From Candidatus Phocaeicola excrementigallinarum (GTDB lineage Bacteria; Bacteroidota; Bacteroidia; Bacteroidales; Bacteroidaceae): DNA of 64,000 nucleotides. Below are positions 7,818 through 17,404 of this stretch, one piece after another. Where the stretch lies: the NCBI GenBank assembly GCA_019120125.1, contig DWVR01000027.1:1-64000 (forward strand), in the 5' to 3' direction. The stretch's first letter is position 1; each line of letters starts with the position of its first letter. Under the pieces are notes generated by a model. The model was not told the DNA's origin. It made no database searches and saw only the letters and a list, made by a program, of their open reading frames with translations. The position numbers and the translations under genes are program-made.

Positions 7818-8021
7818 TCATTCGGCGTCTTTCACTTCCGCTGCGATCTGGTCAACCAAGTCATCCATTTCAGCGCGGTTCAGGCGAATGCCTTTCTTGC
7901 GAAGCACCTCAGCGATTTTTCTGCGTGTGTCTTCTCCCTTTTCAGGAGCGAACAAAAGACCTGCTGCTGCTCCCAGAGTAACTCCTCCCAAGAATGCGGC
8001 TACAATACTTAATGCTTTCAT
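7818..8021 (-). CDS. YtxH-domain protein
   Basis: A 67-residue protein with one N-terminal glycine-rich transmembrane segment (LSIVAAFLGGVTLGAAAGLL), directly followed by the FAPEKGEDTRRKI motif that defines YtxH proteins, then a short acidic helix. YtxH proteins are small stress-linked membrane proteins of unknown mechanism. A -7 element (TAGATTTG, 8057-8050) precedes it. It heads the group with the holin-X and small basic proteins, although hairpin copy 1 lies between it and the next gene and may attenuate transcription. Confidence 0.85.
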   Translation of the reverse strand: MKALSIVAAFLGGVTLGAAAGLLFAPEKGEDTRRKIAEVLRKKGIRLNRAEMDDLVDQIAAEVKDAE

Positions 8022-8049
8022 AATCCTGTGTTTTGAAGTTTATACATTA

Positions 8050-8057
8050 CAAATCTA
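8050..8057 (-). promoter_or_regulatory. -7 element of the YtxH operon
   Basis: The minus strand reads TAGATTTG, about 29 bases before the ATG. No convincing -33 element is visible. Confidence 0.45.
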
Positions 8058-8163
8058 ATAATAAAACTCATATGTTGTATGCTTTTTTTTAGAAAAATCC
8101 GCTTTCATTTTCTCCAGGGCCTAATATTAACAGTTTTTAATACCAATCCTCTTTTTATATTGT

Positions 8164-8171
8164 TACTTTTG
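8164..8171 (+). promoter_or_regulatory. -7 element of the SPOR lipoprotein gene
   Basis: TACTTTTG matches TAnnTTTG, 40 bases before the ATG. The -33 region is only T-rich. Confidence 0.55.
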
Positions 8172-8211
8172 CCAAAAATATCGGACATTCATATAAAAGA
8201 GTATAGACAAC

Positions 8212-8712
8212 ATGAAGAAAGTAGTTGTAATGGGAATGGCATTGTGCGTGGCACTTGCATTCTCTGCTTGTAAATCAAGTGAAAGCGCATACAAGAAAGC
8301 CTACGAGAAGGCTAAACAGCAGGAACTGGCCGAAGCGGCGGCCGCTACAGAGGCTCCGGCGGAGGCTCCTGCGGTAGAGGCGGCTCCGGTGGTGGAGACT
8401 GTTCCGGCTCCTGTGGCTCCGGCTCCTGTGCGCGAGGAAAAGGTGGAGCTGGTTTCCGGTGACGGACTGAAGGCATACAGCGTGGTATGCGGAAGTTTTG
8501 GAATCAAGGCCAACGCCGACGGACTGAAGTCGTGGCTCGACGGACAGGGCTATCAGGCAAAGGTGGTGTACAACGCGGAGCGCAACATGTATCGTGTGGT
8601 GGCCGAGACATTCGATACCCGTGACGAGGCTGCGCGTGCAAGAGATGCTTTCAAGGCAAAATATCCGAACCGTGAGGACTTCCAGGGCGCGTGGTTGCTT
8701 TATCGCCTTTGA
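8212..8712 (+). CDS. SPOR-domain lipoprotein
   Basis: A 166-residue protein with a lipoprotein signal (ALAFSAC, lipid on Cys20) and no acidic surface-export signal after the Cys, so probably periplasm-facing. An Ala/Pro/Glu-rich flexible linker (about 40-80) leads to a C-terminal SPOR domain (about 88-165: AYSVVCGSFGIKANADGLKS, then YRVVAETFDTRDEAARARDA). SPOR domains bind denuded glycan strands of septal peptidoglycan, suggesting a role in division or wall remodelling. It is monocistronic: own -7 element and a strong terminator right after. Confidence 0.9.
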   Translation: MKKVVVMGMALCVALAFSACKSSESAYKKAYEKAKQQELAEAAAATEAPAEAPAVEAAPVVETVPAPVAPAPVREEKVELVSGDGLKAYSVVCGSFGIKANADGLKSWLDGQGYQAKVVYNAERNMYRVVAETFDTRDEAARARDAFKAKYPNREDFQGAWLLYRL

Positions 8713-8760
8713 TGCCTATAGTGTGTAGGTAAGAATCAGTATTCTATATTTCCTGTTTGA

Positions 8761-8792
8761 AAGCGGCAGTGCGTGCACTGTCGCTTTTTTTT
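8761..8792 (+). terminator. Intrinsic terminator of the SPOR gene
   Basis: AAGCGGCAGTGC pairs with GTGCACTGTCGCTT with one mismatch and a tiny loop, followed by eight T. It directly precedes the next promoter. Confidence 0.88.
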
Positions 8793-8793
8793 G

Positions 8794-8801
8794 TATCTTT
8801 G
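8794..8801 (+). promoter_or_regulatory. -7 element of the PCMD gene
   Basis: TATCTTTG, 29 bases before ATG 8831, begins right after the preceding terminator T-tract. The -33 position falls in the terminator stem and is not recognisable. Confidence 0.55.
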
Positions 8802-8830
8802 CGCACTCAATGGGAATATTTTTTTAGAGT

Positions 8831-9787
8831 ATGAGGTTGAATAAGATTTTATTTCTGGCTTTGGCGGCGTTTCCGCTGTTGGCACAGGGACAGGAAAAGG
8901 TGGTCCCCATCAAGTATGGTGACATGGAGCAGTGGGTAACCCGCAGAATCCACGAATCGGGAATCATCGGAGGAGAGACCAAGTTGCTTTACGAGCTCGG
9001 TCCTACTCAGGAGATTGACGGGAATGTGGCGTACGTGAACCAGGGTGGTTCTCCGTGGGGAAACTCGAATGTGATGGCGAAAGTAATGGGAATCGTGAAG
9101 ACCAATACCAGCGTTTATCCGGAACGTCGGGAGACTGGAGGGTATTGCGCGCGTCTGGAGACGCATATCGAGAGCGTAAAGGTGCTGGGGCTGGTGAACA
9201 TTACGGTGCTAGCTTCCGGATCCATGTTCCTCGGCGACATGAAGGAGCCGATCACCGGAACGAAGGACGGGGAGAAGGCGCTTAACTCGGGCGTGCCTTT
9301 CACCAAGCGTCCGAAGGCGGTGCGCTATGACTATAAGGTGCAGATGTCCGGGCAGCCTGACCGCATCCGGCAGACGGGTTTCAGCCGCAAGTCTGTCGTT
9401 CCGGGACAGGATTGCGCGATTATGACCTGTTTCCTTCAGAAACGTTCCGAGGATAGGGACGGGAACATCATCGCCAAGCGTGTGGGCACGGTGGTGGTGC
9501 GTTACAGCAAATCGGAGGGATGGCATAACGGGGCTACCTATGAGATCAGATATGGCGACATCTCGCACGACGAAGGGTATGACGCGGAGCTCATGGGACT
9601 GGGGGCCGGAAACTATCATGCGCGCAACAGCAAAGGTGAGAGCAAGCTGATTCAGGAAAACGGATGGGCTTCCGCCGACGAGACCCCCACACACCTGATC
9701 CTGCAGTTCACTTCCAGTCTTGGCGGCGCGTTTGTCGGTTCTCCGGGCAATAAGTTCTGGGTGGACAACGTGAATTTGATATATTGA
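8831..9787 (+). CDS. PCMD-domain exported protein
   Basis: A 318-residue protein with a signal peptide (LFLALAAFPLLAQG). The mature part resembles the Bacteroidetes 'putative carbohydrate metabolism domain' (PCMD): WVTRRIHESGIIGGETKLLY near the start, an ARLET strand, and a jelly-roll-like C-terminus ending FTSSLGGAFVGSPGNKFWVD. It lacks the lipobox many PCMD proteins have, so it may be periplasmic or secreted. There are no polysaccharide-utilisation genes beside it; a glycan-binding or surface role is inference from family membership. Confidence 0.72.
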   Translation: MRLNKILFLALAAFPLLAQGQEKVVPIKYGDMEQWVTRRIHESGIIGGETKLLYELGPTQEIDGNVAYVNQGGSPWGNSNVMAKVMGIVKTNTSVYPERRETGGYCARLETHIESVKVLGLVNITVLASGSMFLGDMKEPITGTKDGEKALNSGVPFTKRPKAVRYDYKVQMSGQPDRIRQTGFSRKSVVPGQDCAIMTCFLQKRSEDRDGNIIAKRVGTVVVRYSKSEGWHNGATYEIRYGDISHDEGYDAELMGLGAGNYHARNSKGESKLIQENGWASADETPTHLILQFTSSLGGAFVGSPGNKFWVDNVNLIY

Positions 9788-9896
9788 GTTTGCAATCTTG
9801 TGACACCGTTTCGGTCGTGTGGCGGAATTCCGTGCCTTCTTATATTAATAAGGTAAAATATCCATGGGATTTTAATTAATTTTTATCGTTTTCATG

Positions 9897-9926
9897 TTTG
9901 TCTTTGAAAAGAAATTCTTATTTTTG
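9897..9926 (+). promoter_or_regulatory. Strong promoter of gap
   Basis: TTTG (9897-9900), an 18-base spacer and TATTTTTG (9919-9926) form a near-ideal Bacteroidetes housekeeping promoter. The start would be near 9933, giving a leader of about 90 bases rich in A/T, common for highly expressed genes here. Confidence 0.8.
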
Positions 9927-10012
9927 CAACGCAGTCAGGAAAAAAGAGGGGGCTGCGGACAGACATTGGAAATGATAATGAGTGTTTATAAAGTATATTA
10001 TAAAACCTTTAA

Positions 10013-11035
<1,023 letters not shown>

Positions 11036-11062
11036 TCAGTCATAAAGAACATATAGCAATGG

Positions 11063-11093
11063 GCCGCCTGATTTTTCAGGCGGCTTTTTTTTT
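11063..11093 (+). terminator. Intrinsic terminator of gap
   Basis: GCCGCCTGA and TCAGGCGGC form a perfect 9-bp stem with a TTTT loop, followed by nine T, 27 bases past the gap stop. Confidence 0.95.
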
Positions 11094-11100
11094 GCACATA

Positions 11101-11133
11101 TTTGTGCGGAATGAGCGGAAAAGGTTATCTTTG
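11101..11133 (+). promoter_or_regulatory. Promoter of miaA operon
   Basis: TTTG (11101-11104), a 21-base spacer, then TATCTTTG (11126-11133), 27 bases before ATG 11161. Confidence 0.65.
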
Positions 11134-11160
11134 TTGCCGGAACATTGAATATGGTGGCTT

Positions 11161-12075
11161 ATGGAGTATGATCTGATCACGATATTGGGACCTACGGCTT
11201 CGGGAAAGACATCGTTGGCCGTCGCTCTGGCCGACCGTCTGCATACTGAGATCATCAGTGCGGACAGCCGTCAGGTGTATCGTAGGATGAATCTGGGAAC
11301 GGGAAAGGATCTGGCTGATTATGAGATTGGAGGCCATAAGATTCCTTATCATCTGATAGATATCGTAGAGCCGGGATATAAGTATAATGTGTTCGAGTTT
11401 CAGCGTGATTTCCTGAAAGCTTACGAGGATATCCGTGGACGGGGAATGCTTCCTGTCTTGTGTGGAGGTACCGGTATGTATCTTGAGTCTGTGCTGAAAG
11501 GTTATCGTCTGCTTCCTGTTCCCGAGAATCCGGAACTGAGGGAGCGTCTGTCTTCCAAGTCACTGGAAGAGCTGACTTCCATTCTGGCCTCCTACAAGAA
11601 ACTCCATAACTCAACGGATGTGGATACGGCGAAACGTGCTGTAAGGGCTATTGAGATAGAGGAATATTACCGTAGCCAGCCTGTGGAGGCAAGAGAGTTT
11701 CCGGTAATCAGAAGCCTGATAGTCGGTGTGGATATCGGCCGTGAACAGCGGCGGGAGAAGATTACCCGCAGACTTCGCCAGCGTCTTGACGAGGGAATGG
11801 TGGACGAGGTGAGGTCCCTGTTGGCAGAAGGCATCAAGCCTGAAGACCTGATTTATTATGGTTTGGAATATAAATATCTGACTCTTTATGCGACCGGGCA
11901 GATGAGTTATGAAGAGATGTCCGGTCAACTTGAGACGGCCATCCATCAGTTTGCCAAACGGCAGATGACCTGGTTCCGCGGTATGGAGCGGAGAGGGTTT
12001 ACGATTCATTGGGTGGATGCTGCTTTGCCGGTGGAAGAGAAGTTGGAACTGATTGAGGACTTGCTAAATAAATGA
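11161..12075 (+). CDS. miaA: tRNA dimethylallyltransferase
   Basis: A 304-residue enzyme that transfers a dimethylallyl group to N6 of A37 in tRNAs reading UNN codons. The P-loop is GPTASGKTS (residues 10-18), followed by ISADSRQVYR and the substrate motif GTGKDL. Family signatures CGGTGMYLESVLKG and DTAKRAVRAIEI are also present. Many Bacteroidetes carry two miaA copies, so this could be either. It is the first gene of a tight operon: 4 bases to the lipid kinase, which is nearly contiguous with kdsA. Confidence 0.95.
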   Translation: MEYDLITILGPTASGKTSLAVALADRLHTEIISADSRQVYRRMNLGTGKDLADYEIGGHKIPYHLIDIVEPGYKYNVFEFQRDFLKAYEDIRGRGMLPVLCGGTGMYLESVLKGYRLLPVPENPELRERLSSKSLEELTSILASYKKLHNSTDVDTAKRAVRAIEIEEYYRSQPVEAREFPVIRSLIVGVDIGREQRREKITRRLRQRLDEGMVDEVRSLLAEGIKPEDLIYYGLEYKYLTLYATGQMSYEEMSGQLETAIHQFAKRQMTWFRGMERRGFTIHWVDAALPVEEKLELIEDLLNK

Positions 12076-12079
12076 GATT

Positions 12080-13012
12080 ATGTCAGTAGAACCGAACAGA
12101 TGGGGTGTAGTTTACAATCCTAAAGCCGGAACGCGGAAAACGCAGCGCCGGTGGAAGAATATCCGTGACTATATGGACGAGCGGGGAGTGGCATACGATT
12201 ATGTCCAGTCGGAAGGCTTCGGGTCGATTGAACGCCTGACCCGCACGTTGGCGAACAACGGTTACCGTACCATTGTAGTGGTAGGGGGGGACGGTGCGAT
12301 CAATGATGCCCTGAACGGTATCATGACCTCGGATGTGGAGAATAAGGCGGACATCGCCTTGGGAATTATCCCGAACGGAATCGGAAATGATTTTGCCAGA
12401 TATTGGGGGTTCAGTCCTGATGACTATAAAATGTCGGTTGACGCACTCATCCACAGAAGACTTCGGAAAGTGGACATCGGTGTGTTTTCTTACTTTGACG
12501 GGGAAAAGCATCAGACAAGGTATTTCCTGAACGCTGTCTATATGGGACTCGGGGCGAGAATCGTGCGGATAACGAACGAGACCCGCCGTTTCTGGGGAAT
12601 TCCCTTGTTCTCTTATCTGGCGTCGTTGTTTTTGGTGGCATTCGAAAGGAAGCTTTACAGAATGCATCTGCGTGTGAACGACGAGCACATTCGCGGACGC
12701 ATTATGGCTGTGGCGGTAGGAAGCGCTTACGGGTATGGCCTGACTCCGAGTGCGGTGCCTTACAACGGTTGGCTGGATGTATCGATTGTCTATCGTCCTG
12801 AACTGCGGGGACTCATTTCCGGATTGTGGATGCTTCAGCAGGGACGCCTTCTGAACCATAAGACCGTGAAACCGTACCGCACGAGGTGTGTGAAGATTCT
12901 CCGGGCCCAGAATGCGGAAGTCAGTCTGGACGGACGCTTGTGGCTCGACCGTCATTTCCCGATTGAAGTGACGATTGCTCCAGAAATGATAACATTGATA
13001 ATACCTGATTAA
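12080..13012 (+). CDS. Diacylglycerol/lipid kinase family protein
   Basis: A 310-residue protein of the DAGK catalytic-domain (YegS/DgkB-like) family. The nucleotide-binding signature is VVVGGDGAINDALNGI (about residues 70-86), preceded by VVYNPKAGTRKTQ, with the IPNGIGNDFARYW loop at about 100-113. Such enzymes phosphorylate diacylglycerol, sphingosine-type or isoprenoid lipids at the membrane. Bacteroides make sphingolipids, so a sphingoid substrate is possible, but nothing here decides it. It lies between miaA and kdsA with gaps of 4 and 1 bases. Confidence 0.88.
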   Translation: MSVEPNRWGVVYNPKAGTRKTQRRWKNIRDYMDERGVAYDYVQSEGFGSIERLTRTLANNGYRTIVVVGGDGAINDALNGIMTSDVENKADIALGIIPNGIGNDFARYWGFSPDDYKMSVDALIHRRLRKVDIGVFSYFDGEKHQTRYFLNAVYMGLGARIVRITNETRRFWGIPLFSYLASLFLVAFERKLYRMHLRVNDEHIRGRIMAVAVGSAYGYGLTPSAVPYNGWLDVSIVYRPELRGLISGLWMLQQGRLLNHKTVKPYRTRCVKILRAQNAEVSLDGRLWLDRHFPIEVTIAPEMITLIIPD

Positions 13013-13013
13013 T

Positions 13014-13817
13014 ATGATAAAGTCTGTCTCAGAATTGCGGCGGGGGAATAATTTCTTCCTTTTGGCCGGTCCCTGTGTGATAGAGGGGGAAGATATGGCT
13101 CTGCGTATCGCGGAGAAGATTGTGAAGATAACCGATAAGTTGGATATTCCGTATGTGTTCAAGGGATCGTACCGGAAAGCCAACCGTTCGCGTCTGGACT
13201 CGTTTACAGGCATCGGGGATGAAAAGGCCTTGAAGGTGCTTGAAAAGGTTCGTCATACGTTTGATGTGCCTGTGGTGACAGACATTCATACGGCCGGTGA
13301 GGCAGAGATGGCCGCAGAATGTGTGGATATGCTTCAGATTCCGGCTTTTCTCTGCCGTCAGACGGATCTGTTGGTGGCGGCCGCCAATACCGGGAGAATG
13401 GTCAATATCAAGAAGGGGCAGTTCCTGTCTCCGGAAGCGATGCGGTTTGCGGCTGAGAAGGTGGTGGAAGCGGGAAATGACCAGGTGCTGCTGACCGAGC
13501 GTGGCACGACATTCGGCTATCAGGACCTGGTGGTGGATTTCCGCGGTATCCCTGTCATGCGGTCTTTCGGACATCCGGTGGTTCTGGACGTGACGCATTC
13601 CCTGCAGCGTCCCAACCAGACTTCGGGCGTTACGGGAGGGATGCCTCAGATGATTGAGACCATGGCCAAGGCGGGAGTCGCTGTCGGAGTGGATGGCCTG
13701 TTTATGGAAACGCACGAGGATCCTTCTGTCGCGAAAAGTGACGGGGCCAACATGTTGAGACTTGACCTGCTCGAAGATTTGCTTGTTAAATTGGTGAGGA
13801 TCCGCCAAAGTCTTTGA
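13014..13817 (+). CDS. kdsA: 3-deoxy-8-phosphooctulonate synthase
   Basis: A 267-residue cytosolic enzyme condensing phosphoenolpyruvate with arabinose-5-phosphate to Kdo-8-phosphate for lipopolysaccharide inner core. Signatures: FLLAGPCVIEGED at the N-terminus, FKGSYRKANRSRLDSF, the TDIHTAGEAE barrel strand, and DVTHSLQRPNQTSG with GGMPQMIE. Length matches the family. It is the last gene of miaA-kinase-kdsA, with its ATG one base after the previous stop, so translation is probably coupled. Confidence 0.96.
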   Translation: MIKSVSELRRGNNFFLLAGPCVIEGEDMALRIAEKIVKITDKLDIPYVFKGSYRKANRSRLDSFTGIGDEKALKVLEKVRHTFDVPVVTDIHTAGEAEMAAECVDMLQIPAFLCRQTDLLVAAANTGRMVNIKKGQFLSPEAMRFAAEKVVEAGNDQVLLTERGTTFGYQDLVVDFRGIPVMRSFGHPVVLDVTHSLQRPNQTSGVTGGMPQMIETMAKAGVAVGVDGLFMETHEDPSVAKSDGANMLRLDLLEDLLVKLVRIRQSL

Positions 13818-13848
13818 CAATTGTGACGGCATATTCAATAAAATGATA

Positions 13849-13856
13849 TATCTTTG
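13849..13856 (+). promoter_or_regulatory. -7 element of serS
   Basis: TATCTTTG, about 42 bases before ATG 13899. The -33 region (TTGTGAC) is weak and spaced too far away. Confidence 0.5.
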
Positions 13857-13898
13857 CATGAATCAAAATGATGACAATGGTTTAAAATAGAGAAAGAT

Positions 13899-15173
13899 AT
13901 GCTTACTATTAAACAGATTACGGAAGATACCGACAAGGTGGTCCGTGGGCTTGAAAAGAAGCACTTTGCCAAAGCGAAGGAAACGATTGCCCAGGTGCTT
14001 GAACTTAATGACAGAAGAAAAAAGGCTCAGAGCCAATTAGATAATAATCTGGCAGAGGTGAACTCAACCTCGAAAAGCATCGGTGCGCTGATCAGAGAGG
14101 GAAAAAATGCGGAGGCTGAAGCCGCCAAGGTGCGCGTGGCTCAGGTGAAAGAGGCCAACAAATCGTTGCAGGAGGAAATGGATAAGGCGGCGGAAGACTT
14201 GCAGGCCTTGCTCTATACGATTCCCAATGTTCCTTATGAGTGTGTGCCGGAGGGTTTCGGAGCGGAAGACAACGTGGTGGAGAAGACGGGTGGTATGGAA
14301 ACCGAGCTTCCGAAAAACGCGCTTCCCCACTGGGAACTGGCCAAGAAATACGACATTATTGATTTTGATCTGGGTGTCAAGATTACAGGCGCGGGCTTTC
14401 CTGTGTATAAAGGCAAGGGGGCGCGGTTGCAGCGTGCGCTGATCAATTTCTTCCTGGATGAGGCGAGGTCTGCCGGATATCTGGAGATTATGCCGCCGAC
14501 CGTGGTGAACGCCGCTTCAGGGTATGGTACGGGACAGCTTCCCGATAAGGAAGGCCAGATGTATCATTGCAATCTGGATGACTTGTATATGATTCCCACC
14601 GCCGAGGTGCCTGTGACCAATATCTACCGTGACGTGATTCTGGACGAGAAACAGTTGCCCATAAAGAATTGCGCCTATACGGAATGTTTCCGCCGTGAGG
14701 CCGGTTCTTATGGAAAGGATGTGCGTGGCCTGAACCGTCTGCATGAGTTCTCTAAAGTGGAGTTGGTCCGTATTGACACCCCGGAACATTCCAGACAGTC
14801 CCATCAGGAGATGCTTGACCATGTGGAGGGTCTGTTGAAGAAACTGGAGCTTCCGTACCGTATCCTTCGCCTGTGTGGTGGTGACATGAGTTTCACGGCC
14901 GCCATCTGTTTTGACTTCGAGGTGTATTCGGAGGCCCAGAAGCGCTGGCTGGAAGTCAGCTCGGTTTCAAACTTCGACACTTATCAGGCAAACCGCCTGA
15001 AGTGCCGTTACCGTACGGCTGACAAGAAGATTGAGCTTTGCCATACGTTGAACGGTTCCGCGCTTGCGTTGCCCCGTATTGTGGCGGCGTTGCTGGAGAA
15101 TAACCAGACTCCGGAAGGTATCAGGATTCCGAAGGCACTGGTGCCGTATTGCGGTTTTGACATGATTGACTGA
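13899..15173 (+). CDS. serS: Seryl-tRNA synthetase
   Basis: A 424-residue class II aminoacyl-tRNA synthetase charging tRNA-Ser. The N-terminal part (about 1-110) is the long antiparallel coiled coil that grips the tRNA-Ser variable arm. Motif 2 is TECFRREAGSYGKDVRGL with LHEFSKVELV; motif 3 lies in LNGSALALPRIVAALLENNQ near the C-terminus. It has its own promoter element and a terminator after it. Nothing unusual; the tRNA-Ser of this window is one of its substrates. Confidence 0.98.
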   Translation: MLTIKQITEDTDKVVRGLEKKHFAKAKETIAQVLELNDRRKKAQSQLDNNLAEVNSTSKSIGALIREGKNAEAEAAKVRVAQVKEANKSLQEEMDKAAEDLQALLYTIPNVPYECVPEGFGAEDNVVEKTGGMETELPKNALPHWELAKKYDIIDFDLGVKITGAGFPVYKGKGARLQRALINFFLDEARSAGYLEIMPPTVVNAASGYGTGQLPDKEGQMYHCNLDDLYMIPTAEVPVTNIYRDVILDEKQLPIKNCAYTECFRREAGSYGKDVRGLNRLHEFSKVELVRIDTPEHSRQSHQEMLDHVEGLLKKLELPYRILRLCGGDMSFTAAICFDFEVYSEAQKRWLEVSSVSNFDTYQANRLKCRYRTADKKIELCHTLNGSALALPRIVAALLENNQTPEGIRIPKALVPYCGFDMID

Positions 15174-15202
15174 TGGAGTGATTTCAAATACTTAGGACAG
15201 TG

Positions 15203-15260
15203 AGTCCGGTGATGCGGATCGGTTACATGAAGTGGCTGGTTTGTGTCACCGGACTTTTTG
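15203..15260 (+). terminator. Terminator of serS
   Basis: AGTCCGGTGA (15203-15212) pairs perfectly with TCACCGGACT (15246-15255) over a 33-base loop, followed by TTTTT. Confidence 0.75.
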
Positions 15261-15357
15261 TTTTAGGGGAAATATGTTCTTTAGCATGATTTTGCTGTTT
15301 TTAAGCTCCGAAGTGAATTAAAATGTCAGTTTGTAAAGAAAAAAAATGAAATTTGGT

Positions 15358-15387
15358 TTTGATGTTTATATTTAATTGCTAATTTTG
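15358..15387 (+). promoter_or_regulatory. Promoter of the glycogen operon
   Basis: TTTG (15358-15361), an 18-base spacer and TAATTTTG (15380-15387), the same geometry as the gap promoter. The predicted leader is about 57 bases. Confidence 0.72.
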
Positions 15388-15450
15388 AGGGGGAAAACAA
15401 ATATTATTTGTTTGGAACTGATTTTTAATTAATAACCTTAATATACCACT

Positions 15451-17388
15451 ATGAGTTATTTGCATTTTGATAAAACTCTGATGACAAATCTGGAAGAGTC
15501 TTTGACGAGGGAGATTCTTCGTACCAATCGCTCCGGAGCTTATCACTGTTCTACGATAGTAGACTGCAATACGCGTAAGTATCATGGCCTGCTGGTCATC
15601 CCTGTCCCTGAACTGGATGACGAGAACCATGTGTTGCTGTCCTCTTTGGATGAAACGGTGATACAGCACGGTGCTGAGTTCAATCTTGGTATCCATAAGT
15701 ACAGAGGAGGTACTTTCAGTCCTCGTGGTCACAAGTACATTCGGGAGTTCGACTGTGAGAAGGTCCCGACCACTATCTATCGTGTGGGTGGTGTTGTTCT
15801 GAAAAAGGAAAAGGTGTTCGTTCACCATGAAAACCGTATCCTTATCCGCTACACATTGATGGATGCGCATTCCGAGACGACGCTTCGTCTGCGTCCTTAT
15901 CTGGCATTCCGCAGTGTGCGTCAGTACACGCATGAGAATTCGCAGGCAAGCCGTCATTACGATGAGGTGGAAAACGGAATAAAGACCTGCATGTATCCGG
16001 GATATCCGGAATTGTACATGCAGTTCAGTAAACCTGTATCCTTCAACTTCCAGCCGGACTGGTATCGTGGAATTGAATATCCGAAAGAACAGGAACGCGG
16101 TTATGACTTCAACGAAGATTTGTATGTGCCGGGTTACTTTGAGTTTAACATCAAGAAGGGTGAGTGTGTTACCTTCGCGGGCGGTATCTCATCAATCGAC
16201 ACTCTGACGCTGAACGAGCTGTTTGCTTCGGAAGCGGAAAGAAGAACGCCGCGTAACAGTTTCAAGAACTGTCTTGTAAACTCTGCGCATCAGTTCCTGA
16301 ACAAGCAGGGTGGAGAGTCCTATCTGTTGGCCGGCTATCCGTGGTTTAAATGTAGGGCGCGTGATGAGTTCATCTCGTTGCCGGGTCTGACTCTTTCGAT
16401 CGGAGAGACTGAGAAGTTCGAGATGATTATGGATACGGCTGTCAAGGCTGTCTATGCATTCATCAATGGTGAGAAGAGCGAACTGAAGGTTTATGAGATG
16501 GAGCATCCGGATGTTCTTTTATGGATGCTTTGGACTATCCAGCAGTATGCGAAATTCACCTCAAAGAATCAGGCGAAAGAGAAGTACGGTCAGGTGGTCA
16601 AGGATGTGATGAATTATCTGTTGGACGGCAAGCATCCTAACCTGCAGGTTCATGACAACGGATTGGTTTATTCAAACGGGCGTGATAAAGCCATTACGTG
16701 GATGAACTCTACGGCTAACGGTGTTCCCGTGGTTCCGCGTACAGGTTATATTGTGGAATTCAACGCGTTGTGGTATAACGCTCTTCGTTTTGTGGCTGAT
16801 TTGTATTCTGAAGATGCGGAATTTGTGGCCCGTCTGCAGGGTTGTTATGAGAAAACTGCTCCGTCGTTCGTCTCTACTTTCCTTAATGAATACGGTTATC
16901 TGTTGGATTATGTGGATGGCAACATGATGGACTGGAGTGTACGTCCGAACATGATTTTTGCGGCCGCCCTTGATTATTCTCCGCTTGATGCCAAACAGAA
17001 GAAGGGGGTGGTTGATATCGTGACGAAGGAGCTGCTTACTCCGAAAGGAATCCGTTCTCTGAGCCCGAAGAGTGGAGGTTATAACCCCAATTATGTAGGT
17101 CCGCAATTGCAGCGTGACTATGCTTATCACCAAGGTACTGCATGGCCGTGGCTTGAAGGATTCTATCTTGAGGCTTATCTGCGCATCTATAAGCGTAGTG
17201 CGATTTCTTTTGTTGAACGCCAGTTGATCAGCTATGAAGACCAGATGTCATGCCATTGCATAAGTTCCATTCCTGAATTGTTTGACGGTAATCCGCCTTT
17301 CCAAGGCAGAGGTGCTGTTTCCTTTGCGATGAATGTGGCGGAGATTCTGCGTACATTGAATTTATTGGACAGATATAATAATCAATAA
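15451..17388 (+). CDS. Glycogen debranching enzyme (bacterial/archaeal type)
   Basis: A 645-residue cytosolic protein. The N-terminal domain (about 15-235) is the GDE_N beta-sandwich (TNRSGAYHCSTIVDCNTRKY, then HGLLV). The C-terminal (alpha/alpha)6 barrel (about 270-635) carries the amylo-1,6-glucosidase fold with YLLAGYPWFKCRARDEFISL, WMNSTANGVPVVPRTGY and QLQRDYAYHQGTAWPW. It should cleave alpha-1,6 branches during glycogen turnover. It is first in a three-gene operon with a GT4 and a GH57 enzyme (gaps of 16 and 15 bases), a set suggesting coordinated building and trimming of alpha-glucan. Confidence 0.92.
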   Translation: MSYLHFDKTLMTNLEESLTREILRTNRSGAYHCSTIVDCNTRKYHGLLVIPVPELDDENHVLLSSLDETVIQHGAEFNLGIHKYRGGTFSPRGHKYIREFDCEKVPTTIYRVGGVVLKKEKVFVHHENRILIRYTLMDAHSETTLRLRPYLAFRSVRQYTHENSQASRHYDEVENGIKTCMYPGYPELYMQFSKPVSFNFQPDWYRGIEYPKEQERGYDFNEDLYVPGYFEFNIKKGECVTFAGGISSIDTLTLNELFASEAERRTPRNSFKNCLVNSAHQFLNKQGGESYLLAGYPWFKCRARDEFISLPGLTLSIGETEKFEMIMDTAVKAVYAFINGEKSELKVYEMEHPDVLLWMLWTIQQYAKFTSKNQAKEKYGQVVKDVMNYLLDGKHPNLQVHDNGLVYSNGRDKAITWMNSTANGVPVVPRTGYIVEFNALWYNALRFVADLYSEDAEFVARLQGCYEKTAPSFVSTFLNEYGYLLDYVDGNMMDWSVRPNMIFAAALDYSPLDAKQKKGVVDIVTKELLTPKGIRSLSPKSGGYNPNYVGPQLQRDYAYHQGTAWPWLEGFYLEAYLRIYKRSAISFVERQLISYEDQMSCHCISSIPELFDGNPPFQGRGAVSFAMNVAEILRTLNLLDRYNNQ

Positions 17389-17390
17389 TG

Positions 17391-17397
17391 AAGGAGG
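17391..17397 (+). promoter_or_regulatory. Strong Shine-Dalgarno site before the GT4 gene
   Basis: AAGGAGG lies 7 bases before ATG 17405. Such a full anti-SD match is unusual in this window, where most starts have none, and fixes the start of the glycosyltransferase. Confidence 0.75.
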
Positions 17398-17404
17398 AAT
17401 TTAT

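Noticed and set aside
9788..9896. Terminator after the PCMD gene
   Set aside because: Only a short CGGAATTCCG palindrome without a T-tract is seen.
12083..13213. 376-residue minus-strand ORF over the lipid kinase and kdsA
   Set aside because: Shadow of two conserved genes; no promoter or family features.
13858..13890. Ten-codon ORF MNQNDDNGLK before serS
   Set aside because: It begins at the predicted transcript start, has no ribosome-binding site and no attenuator hairpin follows.
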